Shown: positions 59,075 to 64,000 of the stretch, piece after piece
How the letters are laid out: each line of letters begins with the position of its first letter
Numbering within the stretch: the stretch's first letter is position 1
Origin: Actinomycetes bacterium
GTDB taxonomy: Bacteria > Actinomycetota > Actinomycetes > Actinomycetales > Microbacteriaceae
Assembly (NCBI GenBank): GCA_023428065.1
Contig: JAEYZI010000087.1
Location: 1 to 64,000, forward strand
DNA length: 64,000 bases
Direction: 5' to 3'
Position numbers and translations under genes: made by a program
Notes under the pieces: generated by a model
The model's input: only the letters and a program-made list of their open reading frames with translations
Told to the model about the DNA's origin: nothing
The model's database searches: none

Positions 59075-59580
59075 ACCTCTTTGGAGGAGATTAGCCAGCG
59101 GCCGCTCTCATCGCTGATGCCGACTTCGAACAGGTAGGTATCGGGCCGGTCGCCGGAGACGACGGATGTTCCGCTCGAATCGACTACGTCGGTGGCCGAC
59201 ACGTTCTCGCATGAGTACACGACTATGTCCAAGTTTGAGTACTGCTGGAGTGTGAGCTCGAACGTCCTTTGTCCGACTCCTCGCCAGCCCTTGCTAGACA
59301 TCTCCTCGAAGCCCGCGAGTTCACGTTCGTACAAGTCGGCGGCCACGAGGGGCTGAAGACGTTCCGGAGAGCTCCCACCGTCGCGCAAGATCGCGTCCAC
59401 CGTCGCGATGTACGCCGCATACGCCTTCTCCGCGGCCGCGAGCGCCTCCTCGTCCGAGGCGAAGACGGGGGTCGGCTCCGGGCTGGGAGGTGGGGGAGTG
59501 GGGGATGCCGGCGTTGTGCACCCGGTCAGCACGAGCACCGCGAGGAGGGTGGCCGCGAGGAGACGGGGGGTTCGACGCAT
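59050..59580 (-). CDS. Putative lipoprotein of unknown function
   Basis: A 176-residue lipoprotein: the signal peptide MRRTPRLLAATLLAVLVL is followed by the TGC lipobox (Cys about residue 21) and a Pro/Ser spacer. The domain has ALAAAEKAYAAYIATVDAIL (about 45-64) and FEVGISDESGRWLISSKEVW near the end, resembling NTF2-like solute proteins of actinobacteria. No catalytic motif is seen. TAACGT (59587-59592) ends six bases before ATG 59580. It is co-translated with the PKD-like exported protein, so the two may form a surface complex. Sequence near 59200-59330 is noticeably less GC-rich than its surroundings. Confidence 0.78.
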   Translation of the reverse strand: MRRTPRLLAATLLAVLVLTGCTTPASPTPPPPSPEPTPVFASDEEALAAAEKAYAAYIATVDAILRDGGSSPERLQPLVAADLYERELAGFEEMSSKGWRGVGQRTFELTLQQYSNLDIVVYSCENVSATDVVDSSGTSVVSGDRPDTYLFEVGISDESGRWLISSKEVWQGDSAC

Positions 59581-59674
59581 GCCGACACGTTAGAGCACGG
59601 TCTCCCCTCGGCAGCCCCGACATCCACAGGGGCCCCGCGGTCGGCGCCCGACGCCGCGGGTACGCTGGGACACC

Positions 59675-60523
59675 GTGACCGCATCCCGCCCCACCGACGC
59701 GCCCATCGGCGTGTTCGACTCGGGCGTCGGGGGGCTCACGGTGGCCCGTGCCATCCTCGACCAGCTTCCGCACGAGGCGATCCTCTACGTGGGCGACACC
59801 GCCAACGGCCCCTACGGTCCGCGCCCGATCGCCGAGGTGCGCGCGCTCGCGCTCGGGGTCATGGACGACCTCGTCGCCGAGGGCGTGAAGGCGCTCGTGA
59901 TCGCGTGCAACACCGCCTCCTCCGCCGTGCTGCGCGACGCGCGCGAGCGCTACGAGGTCGGCGCCGGCATCCCCGTCGTCGAGGTCATCCACCCCGCCGT
60001 GCGTGCGGCGGTGCGGGCCACCCGCAGCGGTCGCGTCGGCGTGATCGGCACGGTCGGCACCATCCAGTCCCGCGCCTACGACGACGCCTTCGCGGCGGCC
60101 GACGGCCTCGAGCTCGTGAGCCGCGCGTGCCCGCGGTTCGTCGAGTTCGTCGAGGCGGGCGTCACGAGCGGGCCCGAGCTCTTCCAGGTGGCGCAGGAGT
60201 ACCTCACTCCCCTCATCGAGGCGGATGTCGACACGCTCGTGCTGGGCTGCACCCACTACCCGCTCATGTCGGCCGCGATCCAGTACGTCATGGGCCCCGG
60301 AGTACGCCTCGTCTCGAGCGCCGAGGAGACCGCCACCGACGTGTACCGCACGCTCGTGTCGCACGGCATCGAGCGCACGTCGACGACGCCGCCCACGCAT
60401 CGCTTCGAGTCGACAGGCGACGACGAGCGCGCCTTCCGCAGCCTCGCGGCCCGCTTCCTCGGCCCCGAGGTGCGCCACGTCGAGAACTTCCCGACGGGCG
60501 CCATCCACATGCCCGCCCTGTGA
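59675..60523 (+). CDS. murI: Glutamate racemase
   Basis: A 282-residue cytosolic enzyme that supplies D-glutamate for peptidoglycan. It shows the N-terminal GVFDSGVGGLTVARAI (about residues 11-26), catalytic Cys 1 in ALVIACNTASSAVL (about 75) and catalytic Cys 2 with the following His in LVLGCTHYPLM (about 190). The GTG 59675 start is eight bases after TACGCT (59661-59666). It is followed after 71 bases by rph, the standard actinobacterial order murI-rph-rdgB, here interrupted by a minus-strand gene. Confidence 0.95.
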   Translation: MTASRPTDAPIGVFDSGVGGLTVARAILDQLPHEAILYVGDTANGPYGPRPIAEVRALALGVMDDLVAEGVKALVIACNTASSAVLRDARERYEVGAGIPVVEVIHPAVRAAVRATRSGRVGVIGTVGTIQSRAYDDAFAAADGLELVSRACPRFVEFVEAGVTSGPELFQVAQEYLTPLIEADVDTLVLGCTHYPLMSAAIQYVMGPGVRLVSSAEETATDVYRTLVSHGIERTSTTPPTHRFESTGDDERAFRSLAARFLGPEVRHVENFPTGAIHMPAL

Positions 60524-60594
60524 TCGCCCCCCCCGGTGAACGCAGCCCCGACCGCCCGACCGCCCCGCACATCCGCCCGATCGGAGACCCACCC

Positions 60595-61323
60595 ATGACC
60601 GACACCCGCGCCGACGGCCGCACGCCCGACCAGCTCCGCCCCGTCACGATCGAACGCGGTTGGAGCGCGCAGGCCGAGGGCAGCGCGCTCATCTCGTTCG
60701 GGAACACGAAGGTGCTGTGCACGGCGAGCTTCACGAACGGCGTGCCGCGCTGGCTCACGGGCAAGGGCGCCGGATGGGTCACCGCCGAGTACGCGATGCT
60801 GCCGCGCTCCACGAACGAGCGCATGGACCGCGAGTCGGTCAAGGGCCGCGTCGGCGGCCGCACACACGAGATCTCGCGCCTCGTGGGCCGCAGCCTGCGC
60901 GCCGTCATCGACACGAAGGCCCTCGGCGAGAACACGATCGTGATCGACTGCGACGTGCTGCAGGCCGACGGCGGCACGCGCACCGCCGCCATCACGGGCG
61001 CCTACGTCGCGCTCGCGGATGCCGTGGCCTGGGGTCGCGAGAAGGGCTTCGTGGGCAAGAACGCGCGCGCGCTCATCGACACCGTCTCCGCCGTCTCGGT
61101 GGGCATCATCGACGGGGTGCCGATGCTCGACCTGGCGTACGTCGAGGACTCACGCGCGGAGACCGATATGAACGTCGTCGTCACGGGACGCGGCCTCTTC
61201 GTCGAGGTGCAGGGCACGGCCGAGGGGGCGCCCTTCGACCGCCGCGAGCTCGACGCGCTGCTCGACCTCGCGCTCGTCGGCAACGCGGAGCTCGCCCGCA
61301 TCCAGGCCGACGCGCTCGCCTAA
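60595..61323 (+). CDS. rph: Ribonuclease PH
   Basis: A 242-residue phosphorolytic 3'-exoribonuclease that trims tRNA 3' ends. Family blocks are RADGRTPDQLRPVTIERGWS at the N-terminus, EYAMLPRSTNERMDRESVKG, RTHEISRLVGRSLRAVID and the active-site region VIDCDVLQADGGTRTAAITG, then DLAYVEDSRAETDMNVVVTG. The length is typical. GGAG lies ten bases before ATG 60595. Its stop overlaps by four bases the stop of the convergent GNAT-like gene. Confidence 0.96.
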   Translation: MTDTRADGRTPDQLRPVTIERGWSAQAEGSALISFGNTKVLCTASFTNGVPRWLTGKGAGWVTAEYAMLPRSTNERMDRESVKGRVGGRTHEISRLVGRSLRAVIDTKALGENTIVIDCDVLQADGGTRTAAITGAYVALADAVAWGREKGFVGKNARALIDTVSAVSVGIIDGVPMLDLAYVEDSRAETDMNVVVTGRGLFVEVQGTAEGAPFDRRELDALLDLALVGNAELARIQADALA

Positions 61324-61907
61324 AGGGAGGGCGGGATCCGTCCCGGCAGCGGGAAGTTCGCGAGGAAGCGCCGCACGAGCGGCGAGCGGCGGCCCGACGA
61401 GGCGTGCAGGTAGCCGGGCCAGCGCTGCGCCTGGTGCCACGCACCGGCCGCGCACAGCAGGCACGTGGCCACGTCGCGTCGACGGTACTTCTCGACGACG
61501 TGGAGGTCGTTGACGATCCCGTCGCGGTACCAGCGCACATCGCCGAGCTGTGCATCCGCGGGGATGCCGAGCTGCGCGAAGGTGTGCGGATCGATGATCG
61601 TGCCCTCCGGAAGCTCCCCGCCCGAGAAGGCGGCGATCATGCACGCGGCCGGGCGCGCGCGCGGTTCGTCGACGACCACGTACCAGAGCGCCGGCGCATC
61701 GGGCACACGCTCGAACGGGATCCCGAGCTGGAGCTCGCCGTGCGGGCTCTCCGAGGTGCGCCACACGAGTTCGGCGTCGTCCGGCTCGTCCTCGACGTAG
61801 GCGCCCTCCGGGTGCCCGACGCCCTCCCACGCCTCGGCGAGGCGCAAGCCCTCGCTCGTCGTGCCGAGCTCGCGGTACCAGATCGCCCGCTCATCCCCTG
61901 CGCCCAC
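61320..61907 (-). CDS. GNAT-like hypothetical protein
   Basis: A 195-residue protein starting at GTG 61907, preceded by GGAGGAG. The N-terminal half is uncharacteristic. The C-terminal part (about residues 115-180) has an acetyl-CoA-binding-like block: WYRDGIVNDLHVVEKYRRRD, then VATCLLCAAGAWHQAQRWPG, reminiscent of GNAT motif A (V-x-x-x-R-R-x-G/D-V-A-x-x-L). It may be an acetyltransferase or a degenerate relative. It sits, opposed, between rph and rdgB, splitting an otherwise conserved operon. Confidence 0.65.
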   Translation of the reverse strand: MGAGDERAIWYRELGTTSEGLRLAEAWEGVGHPEGAYVEDEPDDAELVWRTSESPHGELQLGIPFERVPDAPALWYVVVDEPRARPAACMIAAFSGGELPEGTIIDPHTFAQLGIPADAQLGDVRWYRDGIVNDLHVVEKYRRRDVATCLLCAAGAWHQAQRWPGYLHASSGRRSPLVRRFLANFPLPGRIPPSL

Positions 61908-62074
61908 GGCTCCTCCGCCTCGCCGGAGTCGGGCCGCCGTCGAACTTGTCCAGGCGGCATCGCCCTGGTGCCGTCAGCCGGATGCTACGTCGGCTCGCGC
62001 GAGGAAGCCACCCCCCGAACGAGACGGAGACGTGGGCTACGATGCCCCGGCATCCGCGCCCGTAGGCTCGACGG

Positions 62075-62653
62075 GTGACCACGTTCGTCCTCGCCACCCA
62101 CAACGCCCACAAGGTAGGGGAGCTCCGCCGCATCCTCGGCGAGCGGCTCGGCCCGCACGAGCTCATCGGCTACGACGGCCCCGAGCCCGTCGAGGACGGC
62201 GACACCTTCGAGGCCAACGCGCTCATCAAGGCGCGGGCCGCGAACGCCCACTCCGGCCTCCCGGCGATCGCCGACGACTCCGGCATCTCGGTGCGCGCGC
62301 TCGGAGGTGCCCCCGGCATCCACTCGGCGCGCTACGCGGGCACCCGTGAGGACGTCGACAACTACACGCTCCTGCTCAAGAACCTGCGGGGCGTGACGGA
62401 TCGCGCCGCCGAGTTCGTCTGCGCCGCGGCGCTCGTCGACGGGGATCGCGAGGTCGTCGTGCGCGGGGTGTGGCCCGGAGAGGTGCTCGAGGCACCGTCG
62501 GGTGCGCACGGTTTCGGCTACGACCCCGTGTTCCGGCCCGAGGGCCTCGCGACGAGCTCGGCCGAGCTCACGCCCGACGAGAAGAACGCCGTGAGCCACC
62601 GGGCGCGCGCGTTCGGGGCGCTCGTGGGGGAGCTGCGCGCGCTCTACGGCTGA
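62075..62653 (+). CDS. rdgB: Non-canonical purine NTP pyrophosphatase (RdgB/HAM1)
   Basis: A 192-residue enzyme that hydrolyses dITP/XTP to keep them out of DNA. It shows FVLATHNAHKVGELRRIL (substrate-binding THN-K motif at the N-terminus), DTFEANALIKARAA, ADDSGISVRALGGAPGIHSA (catalytic Asp region, about residues 68-87), HGFGYDPVF and a C-terminal SHRARAF motif. It starts at GTG 62075. TAGGCT (62063-62068) ends exactly six bases before it, so it has its own leaderless promoter rather than depending on rph. Confidence 0.96.
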   Translation: MTTFVLATHNAHKVGELRRILGERLGPHELIGYDGPEPVEDGDTFEANALIKARAANAHSGLPAIADDSGISVRALGGAPGIHSARYAGTREDVDNYTLLLKNLRGVTDRAAEFVCAAALVDGDREVVVRGVWPGEVLEAPSGAHGFGYDPVFRPEGLATSSAELTPDEKNAVSHRARAFGALVGELRALYG

Positions 62654-62745
62654 CCGCCGCCGCCGCCCGCCAGTTGAGAACGGTCGTCGTTCCCGAGAAG
62701 GGCGGATGGCGCTCCCGCCTCGCGCGCGACGCCTAGCCTGGTCGG

Positions 62746-63666
62746 GTGGGGCACGATCACGCGCACGACCACGCCCGCGCCGCGGGCGGCGATCGCGTGC
62801 GCCTCGGGATCGCGCTGACCATCACGGTCGTCGTGCTCGTCGCGCAGCTCGTCGGCGCGGTCGCGTCGGGCTCGCTCGCGCTCCTCGGAGACGCGGGCCA
62901 CATGTCGAGCGACGGGATCGGTCTCGCGGTGGCGCTCGTCGCATCCGTCATGGCCGCGCGGCCGGCCACCGACCGGCACACATTCGGCTTCCAGCGCATG
63001 GAGGTGCTCGCGGCGCTCGCGAACGGCGTCATCCTCATGGTCGTCGCGGCGGCCGTGGCGATCGAGGCGGTGCGGCGGCTGCTCGAGCCGTCGACGCACG
63101 TCGAGGCGCTTCCCATGCTCGTGGTCGCCTCCGTGGGCCTCGCCGCGAACGTCGCGGCCTACCTCGTGCTGCGGGGCGGCGACCGCCGCTCGCTCAACCT
63201 GCGCGGCGCCCTGCTCGAGGTCGTCGGCGACATGCTCGGCTCGATCGCGGCGATCGTCGCCGCCGTCGTGATCCTCATGACCGGGTTGGCGAACGCGGAT
63301 GCGATCGCATCGCTCGCGATCGCGGCGCTCATCGTGCCGCGCGCCTTCCTCCTGCTGCGTGATGTCGTGCGCGTGCTCACGGAGTCGGCGCCGCGGGATC
63401 GCGACGTGGCGCAGATCCGCGACCACCTGCGGGGTGCTCGCGGCGTCGTGGCCGTGCACGACGTGCACATCTGGAACATCACCTCGGGGGCGCCCGTCTT
63501 CACGGCCCACGTCGTCGTCGAGCCGGAGATCTTCGCGCGCGGGGAGACGCACGCGCTGCTCGACGAGCTCGGCGCGTGCCTCGCTTCCCACTTCGACGTG
63601 GCGCACTCCACGTTCCAACTCGAGCCCGCGGGCCACGCCGAGCATGAGGAGCACACCCATCGCTAG
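62746..63666 (+). CDS. Cation diffusion facilitator (CzcD/ZitB-like)
   Basis: A 306-residue Zn2+/Cd2+/Co2+-proton antiporter. A His-rich start (GHDHAHDHARAAGG) precedes six hydrophobic segments. The transport-site residues are in LLGDAGHMSSDGIGL (HxxxD of helix 2) and LLEVVGDMLGSIAAI (HxxxD equivalent VxxD of helix 5). The cytosolic C-terminal domain (about 215-300) has VHDVHIWNITSG and ends in another His-rich tail (HAEHEEHTHR). GTG 62746 lies six bases after TAGCCT (62734-62739). A DtxR-type regulator begins within its last codons, suggesting joint metal-homeostasis control. Confidence 0.93.
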   Translation: MGHDHAHDHARAAGGDRVRLGIALTITVVVLVAQLVGAVASGSLALLGDAGHMSSDGIGLAVALVASVMAARPATDRHTFGFQRMEVLAALANGVILMVVAAAVAIEAVRRLLEPSTHVEALPMLVVASVGLAANVAAYLVLRGGDRRSLNLRGALLEVVGDMLGSIAAIVAAVVILMTGLANADAIASLAIAALIVPRAFLLLRDVVRVLTESAPRDRDVAQIRDHLRGARGVVAVHDVHIWNITSGAPVFTAHVVVEPEIFARGETHALLDELGACLASHFDVAHSTFQLEPAGHAEHEEHTHR

Positions 63667-64000
63667 ATCAGCGTCCTCGACCGTCGAGGACTACCTGAAG
63701 GTCATCTACAGCCATACGGAGTGGCAGGAGACGCCCATCACGGGCTCGCAGCTCGCGGCGCGTCTCGGGCTCGTGCCCTCGAGCGTCACCGAGATGATCA
63801 AGAAGCTCGCGAGCCAGGGCCTCGTGCGCCATGCACCGTACGGGGCGATCACGCTCACGGATGCCGGCCGCGCGGAGGCGCTGCGCATGGTGCGTCGGCA
63901 TCGGCTCGTCGAGACGTGGCTCGTCGACGGCTTCGGCTACTCGTGGGACGAGGTGCACGACGAGGCGGAGGTGCTCGAGCATGCGCTGAGCGACCGGCTC
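63644..64000 (+). CDS. DtxR-family metal-dependent regulator, N-terminal part
   Basis: 119 residues are visible before the window ends. ATG 63644 lies inside the transporter gene (23-base overlap), in the only frame with DtxR character. It shows SSTVEDYLKVIYSHTEWQE, then ITGSQLAARLGLVPSSVTEM (winged-helix recognition helix), KKLASQGLVRHAPYGAITLT (wing) and the metal-binding/dimerisation segment VRRHRLVETWLVDGFGYSWD and EVHDEAEVLEHALSDRL. The His and Glu residues of the latter fit the MntR/IdeR metal sites. Coupling with a CDF exporter points to Mn2+, Fe2+ or Zn2+ sensing. Confidence 0.92.
   Translation, partial: MRSTPIARSASSTVEDYLKVIYSHTEWQETPITGSQLAARLGLVPSSVTEMIKKLASQGLVRHAPYGAITLTDAGRAEALRMVRRHRLVETWLVDGFGYSWDEVHDEAEVLEHALSDRL

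Noticed and set aside
63668..63982. A 104-codon minus-strand frame at the right end
   Set aside because: It is antisense to the DtxR-type gene, whose winged-helix and metal-binding motifs are clear in the plus-strand frame starting at 63644.
1..64000. CRISPR arrays, insertion sequences, prophage genes, replication origin
   Set aside because: No regularly spaced direct repeats, transposase or integrase motifs, phage structural genes or DnaA-box clusters were seen on either strand.

Overview
The window is GC-rich, densely packed chromosomal DNA from an actinobacterium, most likely a member of the Microbacteriaceae. The evidence is the very high GC, the frequent GTG starts, many promoters with the -10 hexamer placed right against the start codon, and a set of actinobacterial families (UPF0182, DUF3039, DUF2342/zincin-like, DUF7059 methyltransferase, an ECF42-type sigma factor with its DGPF partner). 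No insertion sequence, prophage, CRISPR array or rRNA operon was seen. The only RNA gene found is an initiator tRNA-fMet.

Layout. Positions 1-704 carry the end of gatB. Positions 734-3339 hold a compositionally distinct, lower-GC three-gene cassette: a DUF5343 gene and a TIGR02391 gene overlapping on the minus strand, and a divergent RelA/SpoT-domain gene. Two of its proteins carry R-X4-H motifs of the HEPN type. It looks like an inserted defence or toxin-like module and is the best candidate for an undescribed system. Positions 3367-5673 carry small accessory enzymes. Positions 5738-12595 carry a SorC-type regulator divergent from an FbpABC/AfuABC-like ABC importer, a zinc polyol dehydrogenase and a HAD phosphatase. 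Together these suggest uptake, dephosphorylation and oxidation of a phosphorylated sugar or polyol.

Positions 12675-14104 carry an ECF sigma factor and a DGPF/YCII protein behind an ECF-like promoter. Positions 14173-28068 contain a DHFR-family reductase, a NERD helicase, a two-component system with its probable target genes (TMEM175 channel and CPBP protease), AzlCD, a PfpI protein, a NYN-domain nuclease with a coiled-coil partner, a ChaA antiporter and a TetR-MFS pair. The TetR operator recurs in front of the DHFR-family gene 12 kb away. Positions 28099-44722 are mostly housekeeping and envelope genes: a methyltransferase, an acyltransferase, an M23 peptidase, a DUF2342 protein, a Lon-like PDZ protease, UPF0182, tRNA-fMet, ArsC, a nitrilase, an aminotransferase and an HtrA-type protease.

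Positions 44918-53487 form a teichoic-acid-like surface polymer cluster: a GT2, a double-domain and a single-domain glycerophosphotransferase-like protein, a TagGH-type exporter and a nucleotidyltransferase. The rest carries an ABC exporter pair, DUF3039, pncB, two exported proteins, murI, rph, rdgB, a cation diffusion facilitator and the start of a DtxR regulator.

Two window-wide patterns stand out. About twenty genes have a TAnnnT-like hexamer ending close to 6 bases before the start codon, which suggests leaderless mRNAs. In the core genes, the Asp codon GAT appears mainly inside GGATGC/GGATGT, which suggests selection for that word. All names rest on motifs read by eye; no database search was possible.
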